Source of the DNA: Dehalococcoidia bacterium | Lineage (GTDB): Bacteria > Chloroflexota > Dehalococcoidia > Dehalococcoidales > JAUXAP01 | Length of the DNA: 46,332 nucleotides | Direction of reading: 5' to 3' | NCBI GenBank assembly: GCA_030619865.1 | Contig: JAUXAP010000006.1 | Location: 1-46,332 of the forward strand | Shown: positions 7,563-15,428 of the stretch, piece by piece | Position numbering within the stretch: the first letter of the stretch is position 1 | How the letters are laid out: each line of letters opens with the position of its first letter | The notes under the pieces: model-generated | Database searches by the model: none | Told to the model about the DNA's origin: nothing | What the model saw: the letters and a program-made list of their open reading frames with translations, nothing else | Translations under genes and position numbers: made by a program

Positions 7563-8192
7563 TCAAAGAAGGCAAACTTGGTGTAGTATATCGTTAAAGT
7601 TAGAAAACCCGCTGTAGACAACTGGTTCGGCGCTGAGCAATCCTGGCAGATACCCCGTGGCAAATACATGGTCAGCATGACGTGCAGCTTCCAAGTCAGA
7701 GAGCCCGTCCCCTATGTAGATGATATCCTTGTCTCTTTTCTTGAGCCAGGTCAAATGTTTTTCCTTAAACCCCTCGTTGATGATGTCACCTTCAGGATTG
7801 AAGTAAGAAACGGAAATGCCATCTTTGCTGAAGGAGGTTTGTCCACAGTACAATTCCAAATCTGGCATACCAATCTGGGCCAATACAGTCTCAATGTAAA
7901 AATCCAGCCCACTGCTAACAATGATAAATGGAATAGCACTCTCCCGGCAGTAACCAACAAATTCTAGAAAGCCTGGCCTTAACTCGATATGCTGACGAAC
8001 AAATTCTTGGAGCTTCTCCTTGGACTCTTTGATGAGCCTATACTGGAGTTTATTGCTTTGTTCAACGGTTAAAGAGCCGTCAAGGTAGTCGCTTTCAATC
8101 CTTTGCCAGTCAGCGGAGGCAAAATTTTCTCTGAGCAGAACACTGAGGTTATTTCTGGTGACGGTTCCATCAAAATCACACTGGATAATCAT
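7563..8192 (-). CDS. HAD-superfamily phosphatase (MtnX/SerB-like)
   Basis: A 209-aa HAD phosphatase of the IB type. All four motifs are present: DFDGT at 6-10 (nucleophile D6 and acid D8), IVSSG with the motif II Ser, the motif III Lys in GFKEKHL, and YIGDGLSDLEAARHAD with the metal-binding Asp pair. The overall pattern resembles MtnX, which dephosphorylates a methionine-salvage enol-phosphate. However, the gene is the last of a three-gene minus-strand cluster, 49 bases after a di-myo-inositol-phosphate synthase-type CDP-alcohol phosphotransferase and its cytidylyltransferase. Removal of the phosphate left on their product is therefore an attractive alternative role. The family call is firm; the substrate is inference. 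Confidence 0.85.
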   Translation of the reverse strand: MIIQCDFDGTVTRNNLSVLLRENFASADWQRIESDYLDGSLTVEQSNKLQYRLIKESKEKLQEFVRQHIELRPGFLEFVGYCRESAIPFIIVSSGLDFYIETVLAQIGMPDLELYCGQTSFSKDGISVSYFNPEGDIINEGFKEKHLTWLKKRDKDIIYIGDGLSDLEAARHADHVFATGYLPGLLSAEPVVYSGFSNFNDILHQVCLL

Positions 8193-8241
8193 TGCTCACA
8201 TCATATTATATCTAAATAAAAAAGCAAGGTTGCCGGTGTTT

Positions 8242-8898
8242 CTACGGAGCTTTGCTACTTTGAAAAGCAGGCTTAGATTGGCTGGCTTTTTGCCCAAGGT
8301 ATCTACGGATATAAATGAGCCTATATAAAGCCACCAGGTTGGTTAAAGCGGCTATGGCAATAAGACAGAAGTAGGCTTGCCCGGCGACTGCTCCGAGCAT
8401 TATTAAGAAAAGTCTTATATCACGTGAGGCGAGAGATTTGAGTCCTCTATCAAATAAGTGCCTGTGACTAGAGCCGATACGGGCTCTAGTATAGCTAATG
8501 CAAGTGGTACCAGCCATGGCTAGAAAGCCGACCAGCCAAATTGAAATTGCAGGATAAGTCTCATTAGATACAGACCACAAGGTAAGCCCTAGTAGTATCA
8601 AGATATCGGCATACCGGTCAAGCACGGAATCCAGGAAGCCGCCAAATGTAGAAGCCATACCTTTTAGACGGGCTAAACTGCCATCTACACCATCAACAAC
8701 AGACGATAGCTGAACCAAGAGACCCCCTATTACGTTCTGCCCAAAAATGAAGCTTATAAAGGACAAAAGCGCAATGCCGAATGCTGCCCAGGTTATTTGG
8801 TTAGGTGTTATTCTTGTCTTTGCAAACACACGTGCCACCGGCTCTGATGCCTTTCTGTTTATGTATCTGGAAATGTAGCCGTCGTACACAGCTTCCAT
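8242..8898 (-). CDS. CDP-alcohol phosphatidyltransferase family protein, DIPP synthase-like
   Basis: A 218-aa integral membrane transferase. The family motif DGxxAR(x8)GxxxDxxxD is complete: DGVDGSLAR...GFLDSVLD. Several hydrophobic helices follow. It opens with DGYISRYINRKASEP and RITPNQITW and later has SRDIRLFLIML. These closely match my memory of the membrane half of the archaeal bifunctional IPCT/DIPPS protein, which joins CDP-inositol to inositol-1-phosphate to give di-myo-inositol-1,3'-phosphate-1'-phosphate. A phospholipid head-group synthase is the alternative. Its ATG follows GGAG with 9 bases between the upstream stop and this start, so it is cotranscribed with the cytidylyltransferase. 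Confidence 0.88.
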   Translation of the reverse strand: MEAVYDGYISRYINRKASEPVARVFAKTRITPNQITWAAFGIALLSFISFIFGQNVIGGLLVQLSSVVDGVDGSLARLKGMASTFGGFLDSVLDRYADILILLGLTLWSVSNETYPAISIWLVGFLAMAGTTCISYTRARIGSSHRHLFDRGLKSLASRDIRLFLIMLGAVAGQAYFCLIAIAALTNLVALYRLIYIRRYLGQKASQSKPAFQSSKAP

Positions 8899-8907
8899 CT
8901 TTGTCTC

Positions 8908-9639
8908 CTACACCCTCACCCGGTCTAAATCTTCACCGGTATCTACATCTGCCCAAAAACAGCCGCTAACATCGCATGTATCAAAACGATATCCCTGGCC
9001 GATTAAGAAACGGATAGCATCGCTCATTTCAACATTGTTCCCAAAATGGTGAACAAGCTCTTCCAGAGCCCGAAAGAAATTCTCTGTCAGAAGAAAGGTG
9101 CCGGTATCCAGAGCGTTCCAATAAACAAGGTCCTTGCCAATGTCCGTAATACAGCCGGCAATATCAACAGTAACCTTGGTTGCCTCGGCTAGTTGATGGT
9201 GTTGTGCTGGCGTATAATCGACACAAAGTGTTTCATTAACAGCCTGTCTATCTAGAAGACTCTTGATCGCCTTCCTCTCGATTATGTGGTCTCCCATGCA
9301 AAGAACAACCGGGTCTTCTTGCACCCAATCTCTGGCCTTATATGCTGAGATAGCATTGCCTCCGAGATAGTCAGGGTTAAAAATATATTGCAGCTTGGCA
9401 CCAAAGTTGCTACCATCGCCCAGCACCTCAATAACCTTATCTCCTAAGTAACCGACTACGATCGCTATTTCATTAATGCCGGAGAATACCATTGCTTCAA
9501 TAGGATAACTTATTAGCAGCGCCTTGTCGTATACAGGCAGCAAAACCTTGGGACAGGTGCTGGTTAGGGAACCTAAGCGATCACCGTCACCAGCAGCTAG
9601 GATAACACCTTTATCAACTTTTCGTTTATACACTGTCAA
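8908..9639 (-). CDS. Nucleotidyltransferase, CTP:inositol-1-phosphate cytidylyltransferase-like
   Basis: A 243-aa sugar-phosphate nucleotidyltransferase. The N-terminal signature is GVILAAGDGDRLGSLTSTCPK with the catalytic Arg and Lys, then GGNAISAYKARDW and the metal-binding LCMGDH. The segments EATKVTVDIAGCITDIGKDL, LDTGTFLL and WADVDTGEDL match, from memory, the IPCT domain of archaeal IPCT/DIPPS proteins rather than glucose-1-phosphate transferases. The partner half is encoded by the next gene, so here the two activities are separate polypeptides. The start is a TTG at 9639: AAGGAG (9646-9651) is 6 bases upstream, and no ATG is available. A promoter and a leader inverted repeat lie upstream. 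Confidence 0.85.
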   Translation of the reverse strand: MTVYKRKVDKGVILAAGDGDRLGSLTSTCPKVLLPVYDKALLISYPIEAMVFSGINEIAIVVGYLGDKVIEVLGDGSNFGAKLQYIFNPDYLGGNAISAYKARDWVQEDPVVLCMGDHIIERKAIKSLLDRQAVNETLCVDYTPAQHHQLAEATKVTVDIAGCITDIGKDLVYWNALDTGTFLLTENFFRALEELVHHFGNNVEMSDAIRFLIGQGYRFDTCDVSGCFWADVDTGEDLDRVRV

Positions 9640-9694
9640 ATTTAACTCCTTTCGAACAAAAATTTGTAGTGTTTTTAGAGCAGCTTGGAATTCT

Positions 9695-9731
9695 CTGTAT
9701 GTGAGATTTGGTATTTCTTTGCCACATACAG
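9695..9731 (-). promoter_or_regulatory. 9-bp inverted repeat in the leader of the inositol-phosphate operon
   Basis: CTGTATGTG (9695-9703) and CACATACAG (9723-9731) are perfect complements separated by 19 bases. They lie just downstream of the predicted transcription start, in the 5' leader. They could form an RNA hairpin or be a dimeric operator. No U tract follows, so it is not an intrinsic terminator. Confidence 0.45.
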
Positions 9732-9749
9732 GCGAGTTTAGCCCCTAAC

Positions 9750-9778
9750 AGGATACTCAGAAAAAGGGGGATTGTCAA
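9750..9778 (-). promoter_or_regulatory. Promoter of the inositol-phosphate operon
   Basis: On the minus strand TTGACA (9773-9778) and TATCCT (9750-9755) are 17 bases apart. It would transcribe the cytidylyltransferase, CDP-alcohol transferase and phosphatase genes with a leader of roughly 100 bases. Confidence 0.55.
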
Positions 9779-10296
9779 CCATGTAAAGTATGAATTTTAT
9801 CGGATAATTACAATCCTATTTTCCGGGACGTCTGTGCTAACTACACAATTCATCGTAATGTAGAGAAGCTCCTCTGTTAGTGAAGGAGCACGATAACACT
9901 GCTCTTCATCTGTCCCATGTTCGCACAAGACGAAATTCGTCTGTATATATTTATTCAGTCCATCTTTATCGGAAATCTTTATTGTTGTATCTCAAACAAA
10001 TATGATTTTGAGAAAATTACAAGGGTTTGTTATCAAGGCTAGTTAGCAAAACAAAATCAAACCTAATTGACGAAAAGGAATCAAGACTGTCTATGAAAAC
10101 TATCAAACTTGGCAGTCAACAGTGATAGCCAAGAGTGATACAGAAGCACTAAAGGGGATGAGACCGAAGCGTTAAAGGCGGGACCCCATATCGACAAAAA
10201 GCTGGTACGCAAACATTCTCTAGAATTATCATCTCGCCAAGTAAGGAATATTCTCCGAGTACATTGATTTTGACAGAAGACACAAAAAGTGCTATG

Positions 10297-10328
10297 TTGA
10301 CACAGTAAGTCAATTTTTTTGGTATAAT
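10297..10328 (+). promoter_or_regulatory. Extended -10 promoter of the secreted-protein gene
   Basis: TGG-TATAAT at 10320-10328 is an extended -10 element. A TTGACA is present at 10297-10302, but the 20-base spacer is longer than usual, so the extended -10 may carry most of the recognition. The leader to the start at 10465 would be about 130 bases. Confidence 0.5.
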
Positions 10329-10464
10329 TAAATAAACTATATAATGTGCTTACATTACTACAACTGCGCATCTAAAAAACTGCTATTTTAAAGTATTTGG
10401 TCGGAAGGCATATGATAAGGCAGATAACGGTGAGCATCGTAACCACTAGGTAATGGAGTGCTTA

Positions 10465-11454
10465 ATGAAAAAGGTTATCTTTGTAACCACAATTCTTATT
10501 CTGCTTTCTGTACTTTTCGCATTTGCCATCACCGTAATTGCCGCAGCCATCATATCCGAGCCAAGCTTTGAAACAGTGAGCAACTGGACTTACTCTGAAA
10601 CCGATGCTGATTGGAGTGGAGCACAATCGGGAGTCTGGAAGACGCAGGGAAGCTACTCATACTTATTCTCATCCAGTAACGTGAATCTTGGTAATGGTAC
10701 GTATTGCCAGATTCTACAATCAGTTGATTTCACTTCCATCGACACCATTTCTTTCGATGCAAGGCTATATGTGAATAGCGGGACGAAATGTCAAGCACGA
10801 TGCGTTGTCGGTGCCGCCACCGTCTGGTCGCAAATCCTGCCGCTTACGGAAACCGATTATCTGCATCAGGAAGTAGATGTCAGCGGATACACGGGCTCTC
10901 AAGACCTTATATTCCAAGTAATCACTACCGGTACTCACCCCACTGCAACTTGCCTTTCCTATTTTGACAACATTAAGATATGGGGTTCATATAGCAATCC
11001 AGCACGGACCACTGTATCCAATGATTTTACTACCTATGGAGATATTGTCTATATGTATGGGGAGAATTTTGACACTACCGGCACTTATAAGGTGGCCTAC
11101 TATGACGGAGGTACTCTCCACGATGGCGCCGGTGGCACAAAGCTTCAAACTGACACTTACACTGACGACACCGATGGAATCTTAGACCAATGCCTGTGTC
11201 GTCCTGCCGACTACGGGGCATCCAGCTATGGGACATGGCACGCCGTTGTTTATAAAACCACAGGTACTATGCCTGCTAGTTACGACCTGGTTAGTAAAGC
11301 CGATTCTGCCTATGTTGTCACTGATAGCTTCACCGTGCAACAGGCGGCAATCCCCGAATTCCCCACGGTAATAGCCAGTATTGTGGTAGCGGGTATATGC
11401 TTTGGCATTTTTTACTGGTTTAGGAAGAGGAAACGGGAAGCTGTCAAGGCTTAG
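10465..11454 (+). CDS. Secreted, C-terminally anchored protein with PEF-type sorting signal
   Basis: A 329-aa exported protein. The first 30 residues are a signal peptide (MKKVIFVTT..., a long hydrophobic run, then AAA). About 35-180 looks like an all-beta, carbohydrate-binding-like jelly roll (SFETVSNWTYSE near its start; YFDNIKIWGSY at its end). About 185-290 is a second beta domain (YGDIVYMYGENF) of unknown family. The C-terminus is IPEFPTV, a hydrophobic helix, then FRKRKR, the layout of PEF-CTERM sorting signals known best from archaea. ATG at 10465 is preferred because GGAG (10455-10458) is 6 bases upstream and it begins the signal peptide directly; an in-frame ATG at 10453 is possible. 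No enzymatic motif is seen. Confidence 0.8.
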   Translation: MKKVIFVTTILILLSVLFAFAITVIAAAIISEPSFETVSNWTYSETDADWSGAQSGVWKTQGSYSYLFSSSNVNLGNGTYCQILQSVDFTSIDTISFDARLYVNSGTKCQARCVVGAATVWSQILPLTETDYLHQEVDVSGYTGSQDLIFQVITTGTHPTATCLSYFDNIKIWGSYSNPARTTVSNDFTTYGDIVYMYGENFDTTGTYKVAYYDGGTLHDGAGGTKLQTDTYTDDTDGILDQCLCRPADYGASSYGTWHAVVYKTTGTMPASYDLVSKADSAYVVTDSFTVQQAAIPEFPTVIASIVVAGICFGIFYWFRKRKREAVKA

Positions 11455-11602
11455 AATAATCTACATACTCTCGCTAGTGATACTTGGGGTTCTTCTCGTC
11501 TTTACCGTATTCCGCCCTATGACAACCGCTGGGGAATACAGCAACGTAGCCAGGTGGCATTTACTTGAGACAGAGAAATTAGAAAGGAAGATAAACCCCT
11601 GA
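11402..11602 (+). CDS. Possible small membrane protein overlapping the previous gene
   Basis: A 66-aa frame overlaps the end of the PEF-anchor gene in another frame. Its part beyond that gene encodes a clear hydrophobic helix (IIYILSLVILGVLLVFTVF) followed by a polar tail. The only start in the upstream part is a TTG without a good ribosome-binding site. It could be a coupled membrane peptide, or chance continuation of a hydrophobic-biased region. Confidence 0.22.
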   Translation: MAFFTGLGRGNGKLSRLRIIYILSLVILGVLLVFTVFRPMTTAGEYSNVARWHLLETEKLERKINP

Positions 11603-11993
11603 ATTGAGCGAAGCCAGTAAGCTACTGAAGAAAGCTAATTAGAAGTTATCCCTTTCATTGACTCACTCATAGCTACGAGACCTATCGAATCATCCTTTAA
11701 TGAAACGAATAGCCACAGTGTTACCCGGTTGCAGTTCCCATACTTTATTGCTACAATTAGACTCGGTGAGGGCAGTGGGGCTAAATAGTGAGACCAAAAG
11801 CCACCTCAAAAGTTCTGTCAATCGTCCAGCACCGCCCACCACTTGCAAAGGGGTAATAAAATCAGCCTTTCACCGATGTGTACTAATCACTTCAATTAAG
11901 GGTAGATTGCTGTGTCCTCTCACTACTAACCTTTTGGCTCCATTTACGTTATAATTATGTAAACAAACACATAGAAAGGTATTGGTAAAACTA
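11603..11993. other. Intergenic region upstream of the export system
   Basis: Nearly 400 bases without a convincing gene; the plus-strand frame 11700-11954 has no ribosome-binding site and no recognisable content. TATAAT at 11950-11955 is a good -10 candidate for the adaptor gene, but no matching -35 is seen. Confidence 0.5.
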
Positions 11994-13511
11994 ATGAGAT
12001 TCTCAAAGATAATGCTCATAGTCCTGGCACTGTGCTTAGCTAGCGCACTCTCGATAGGTTGCGCTTCTAAATCAGAGACAGCCGTGACCGAAGACCAGGT
12101 GGTAACCGTCCAGCGGGGCGACCTGATAATAGACGTCACCTCCAGTGGTAACCTGTCATTCTCCCACGAGGAGGAGCTAGCTTTTGAGGTGGACGGAACA
12201 GTAGGGGAAGTGCTGGTAGAGTTTGGCGACCATGTGGAAGAGAATCAGGTGCTAGCCAAACTTGATGATATATCGGAGTTGGATATCGCTGAGGCTGAGG
12301 CTGATGTGGCTAATGCCAAGGTCTCCCTAAAGGACGCCCAAGAAGCTCTGGAGGAGGCTGAGAACCCCTACACCGAAACTGACATTGCTCGAGCGGAGCT
12401 TGCTGTTCTCGATGCCGAGATAGCTCTGGATGACGCTCAAGATGAGTTCGAGAGAGCCGAGGATTTGTATAAGAGGAACCGCACTGCTCCTGGAAGAGCT
12501 GAGAATTATGAGCAAAAGCAGAGGCAGTTAGCCCTCGCTGAGATCGACCTTACTGAGGCGGAGGATGACCTGGCCGAGATGATAATCGGTGCCGACTCTC
12601 TCGAAGTGGAACAGAAGCAAAAGCAGCTAGCCGTGGCTCAAGCCAACCTGAAGGAAGTAGAGAATGACCTGGTCGAGATGCTAAGTAACGTTAATTCTCT
12701 GGTGGTGGCTCCTTTTTCAGGAATTGTCATTTCAGTTAACGCCGAGGAAGGCGAGGCGGTGAAGGCTAACCAAGTGATTATTGAGCTGGCTGACCCAGAT
12801 AAGTTTGAAGCCGAGATTCTGGTCAATGAAATGGACATATCGGGAATACAAGTGGGAGCACGAGCCAGCATACAGGTGGATGCTATGGGAGGAATAAGCC
12901 TTCCAGCCGAAGTCACTTATATTTCTCCTACTGCCGTTATTCAGGCAGGTGTGGTGAACTACGAAGTAAGCGTCGAAATACAGTCACGCGAATCAGTAAT
13001 GCAGGAACATCAGCAGGCAAGGCCAGAAGCAACGCAGGAAATTTCTCCCGGCGAACTTCCCGAGCAACTTAAACAAGCCATTAAAGAGGGCCGCATTACT
13101 CAAGAACAGGCTGAGGAAATGATAAAACAGAGACAACAGGGACAAGAAGGGTGGGAAGGACTGATGCCGGCGATAACAGCTGAAGACTTTCAACTCAGAG
13201 AAGGTCTAACCGTCATCGTCAGCATAATAATCCAGGAGAGGAATGACGTACTCCTGGTACCTAACCAGGCAATTACTCGCCAGGGAATGGTAACCTTCGT
13301 TCAGGTGCTGGAAGACCTGGAAGACGAAGAAGGCAACCCTGTTATTGAACAGCGTTTGGTACAGACGGGGCTGAGCAACTGGCAATACACTGAGATAATC
13401 GAAGGGCTCACTGAAGGTGAGAAGGTAGTCATACCGCAGTCAAGTAGTGCAACGACTACACCAGAACAAGGAAGTCGAGTGCCGTTCTTCCCAGGAGGGG
13501 GGAGGCACTGA
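11994..13511 (+). CDS. HlyD/MacA-like efflux adaptor lipoprotein
   Basis: A membrane-fusion/adaptor protein of 505 aa. Residues 1-23 form a lipoprotein signal ending in the lipobox LSIGC. A biotinyl-lipoyl half-motif follows (GTVGEVLVEFGDHVEENQ), then a long Ala/Glu-rich helical hairpin (about 95-225), the second lipoyl half (VVAPFSGIVISVNAEEGEAV) and beta-barrel domains. An unusual Gln/Glu-rich insert (about 335-385) breaks the C-terminal barrel. It is the substrate-channelling partner of the ABC transporter encoded next. The start at 11994 begins the signal peptide directly; a TTG at 11982 is in frame. The stop overlaps the next start (TGATG), implying translational coupling. The anchor suggests attachment to the outer face of the cytoplasmic membrane. 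Confidence 0.88.
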   Translation: MRFSKIMLIVLALCLASALSIGCASKSETAVTEDQVVTVQRGDLIIDVTSSGNLSFSHEEELAFEVDGTVGEVLVEFGDHVEENQVLAKLDDISELDIAEAEADVANAKVSLKDAQEALEEAENPYTETDIARAELAVLDAEIALDDAQDEFERAEDLYKRNRTAPGRAENYEQKQRQLALAEIDLTEAEDDLAEMIIGADSLEVEQKQKQLAVAQANLKEVENDLVEMLSNVNSLVVAPFSGIVISVNAEEGEAVKANQVIIELADPDKFEAEILVNEMDISGIQVGARASIQVDAMGGISLPAEVTYISPTAVIQAGVVNYEVSVEIQSRESVMQEHQQARPEATQEISPGELPEQLKQAIKEGRITQEQAEEMIKQRQQGQEGWEGLMPAITAEDFQLREGLTVIVSIIIQERNDVLLVPNQAITRQGMVTFVQVLEDLEDEEGNPVIEQRLVQTGLSNWQYTEIIEGLTEGEKVVIPQSSSATTTPEQGSRVPFFPGGGRH

Positions 13512-14179
13512 TGATTCACCTACAGGATATAACCAAGGTTTATCTTATGGGTAAGAGAGAACTGGAGGTGCTTAGAGGGATAACCCTATATATTGAGAAG
13601 GGTGAGATGGTAGCAATTATGGGTCCCTCCGGCTCAGGTAAGACGACTATACTTAACCTTGTTGGTTGCCTGGATAAACCGACATCAGGCAGTTACTACC
13701 TGGAGGATAGAGAGGTTAGTCGCCTCAGTAGCGGTGAACTGGCTGGAATCAGGGGGCAGAAGATAGGCTTTGTTTTCCAGACTTTCAACCTATTGCCCCG
13801 GCTTTCGGCACTGGCTAATGTGGAACTTGGACTGAGGTACTGTGGTGGAGGTGGCCGTGACCGTGCTATGGCAGCACTGGATAAAGTTGGACTCTCCGAC
13901 CGGGCTAACCACCGTCCTACTGAGCTTTCCGGTGGAGAGCAACAACGGGTCGCTATCGCCCGGGCTCTGGCCAAAAACCCTCCCCTTATTCTAGCAGACG
14001 AGCCTACCGGGAACTTAGATAGCCACTCCGGCGAGGAGATAATCTCCATCCTCACCTCTTTGCATGCTGAGCAGGGCATTACCCTGGTAGTGGTAACTCA
14101 TGAAGCTAACATTGCCCACCAATGTCAGCGCATCATCCATCTCAAAGATGGTCAGGTAGTGGCAGAGGAAACGGTATGA
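13511..14179 (+). CDS. ABC transporter ATP-binding protein (MacB/LolD type)
   Basis: A 222-aa nucleotide-binding subunit. It has Walker [10 protein letters not shown], the Q-loop in [10 protein letters not shown], the signature [15 protein letters not shown], Walker [13 protein letters not shown] and the H-loop VVVTHE. The GNLD Walker B and length are typical of the LolCDE/MacB/FtsE group that powers mechanotransmission-type exporters. Its start overlaps the adaptor stop by one base and its stop overlaps the permease start (ATGA), so the three proteins are translationally coupled. Confidence 0.95.
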   Translation: MIHLQDITKVYLMGKRELEVLRGITLYIEKGEMVAIMGPSGSGKTTILNLVGCLDKPTSGSYYLEDREVSRLSSGELAGIRGQKIGFVFQTFNLLPRLSALANVELGLRYCGGGGRDRAMAALDKVGLSDRANHRPTELSGGEQQRVAIARALAKNPPLILADEPTGNLDSHSGEEIISILTSLHAEQGITLVVVTHEANIAHQCQRIIHLKDGQVVAEETV

Positions 14180-15411
14180 AGAAGTGGTTTGAACCCTTAT
14201 CTACCGCCTGGGTGGGCGTGGCTACCCACAAGCTTCGTAGCTTTCTGACTATCCTTGGAATCGTTATTGGCGTAGGCGCCGTGATTAGCCTGATGTCCAT
14301 CGGCAAGGGTGCTTCGGCAGACATCCTCTCCCGCATCGAAGGTATGGGGTCAGACCTCATTACCATCAGCCCTGGAGCGACTGGATATGGGGGAGTCAGG
14401 AGTGCTGCCGGCAGTGTGCGCACCCTCACCCAAGAAGATGCAATCGCAATAAACGAGCAGGTTGCCTATATAAACATGGTAGCTCCTACCTACTCAACAT
14501 CACTCCAGCTGGTTGTCGGTGGCGAGAATATGAATTCTCAAGTTACCGGTGTACCCCCGGAGTATCAGGACATACAGAATTTAGAAATTGCCTATGGTTC
14601 CTTCTTCTCTGACTTCGATTATCAGCGTGGTGCCAAGGTAGTCGTGCTCGGCTCCGAGGTAAAAGAGACCCTGTTTGGAGATAATGACCCAATAGGGCAA
14701 CAGCTACGGATGGGTATTAACATTGTTCGTGTTATCGGGGTTCTAGAAAGCAAAGCAGACATGATGGGCTCCTCGCTGGATAACGCTATACTGGTTCCGT
14801 TGACGGCTATGCAGCAGATGGTTGCCCAGCCAAGAACCAGCCAGGGCGAACGCATAGTTTCATCCATAGTACTGACAGTAAGCGATGAGGAGCAGACAGA
14901 TTATGTGGTGGAGGAAATAACGAGTCTGCTTCGCGACCGACACCGCCTTGGACCTGACGTAGATGATGACTTCTATATTTTCTCCATACAGGAGATAGCC
15001 GAAGCCGTGTCGGCAGCGACAGGTACAATGACCCTTCTTCTGGGGGCTATCGCTGCCATTTCACTTTTGGTGGGGGGTATCGGCGTGATGAACATCATGC
15101 TGGTCTCGGTAGTGGAGAGGACCAGAGAGATAGGCATCCGCAAGGCGCTGGGAGCCAGGGAGCGAGATATCTGGATTCAATTTCTTGTAGAGGCAGCCTT
15201 CCTGACATTTGCTGGTGGTATTATCGGGGTTGCTGCCGGCTGGGTAGTCTCATATCTGGTCTCCAGCACGGGGCTAATCACGACCATGGTTACTGCTGAT
15301 ATAGTTATCCTTGCCGTCTCAGTGTCCGTTAGCATTGGTCTGATCTTTGGGTTCTATCCTGCCTGGCACGCCTCACGCCTCAATCCTATTGACGCACTCA
15401 GGGCTGAATAG
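14176..15411 (+). CDS. ABC transporter permease (MacB/FtsX type)
   Basis: A 411-aa permease with the MacB layout. One N-terminal membrane helix after KLRSFLTILGIVIGVGAVI is followed by a large extracytoplasmic domain (about 60-285) and three C-terminal helices starting at TMTLLLGAIAAISLLVGGIG. NIMLVSVVERTREIGIRKAL is the family's coupling-helix motif. ATG at 14176 overlaps the ATPase stop as ATGA, and is chosen over an in-frame ATG at 14122 deep inside the ATPase gene. Together with the two previous genes it would export a peptide, toxin or lipophilic compound; the substrate is unknown. It ends 17 bases from the convergent tyrA. Confidence 0.93.
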   Translation: MKKWFEPLSTAWVGVATHKLRSFLTILGIVIGVGAVISLMSIGKGASADILSRIEGMGSDLITISPGATGYGGVRSAAGSVRTLTQEDAIAINEQVAYINMVAPTYSTSLQLVVGGENMNSQVTGVPPEYQDIQNLEIAYGSFFSDFDYQRGAKVVVLGSEVKETLFGDNDPIGQQLRMGINIVRVIGVLESKADMMGSSLDNAILVPLTAMQQMVAQPRTSQGERIVSSIVLTVSDEEQTDYVVEEITSLLRDRHRLGPDVDDDFYIFSIQEIAEAVSAATGTMTLLLGAIAAISLLVGGIGVMNIMLVSVVERTREIGIRKALGARERDIWIQFLVEAAFLTFAGGIIGVAAGWVVSYLVSSTGLITTMVTADIVILAVSVSVSIGLIFGFYPAWHASRLNPIDALRAE

Positions 15412-15428
15412 CGACCACCAAACAACTT

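Larger units (their letters stand above)
9640..10464. other. Divergent intergenic region (about 800 bases)
   Basis: This holds the promoter and leader inverted repeat of the minus-strand inositol-phosphate operon (9695-9778) and the promoter of the plus-strand secreted protein (10297-10328). Between about 9780 and 10290 the sequence is AT-rich. I could not identify a gene, tRNA or repeat there; the minus-strand frame 10081-10371 has no recognisable content. Confidence 0.5.

Noticed and set aside
7214-7678. 154-codon minus-strand frame after the DivIVA-like gene
   Set aside because: It overlaps the start of the well-supported HAD phosphatase C-terminus in another frame, has no family features and no ribosome-binding site.
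11700-11954. 84-codon plus-strand frame before the adaptor gene
   Set aside because: No ribosome-binding site, no hydrophobic or motif pattern, and composition unlike the neighbouring genes.
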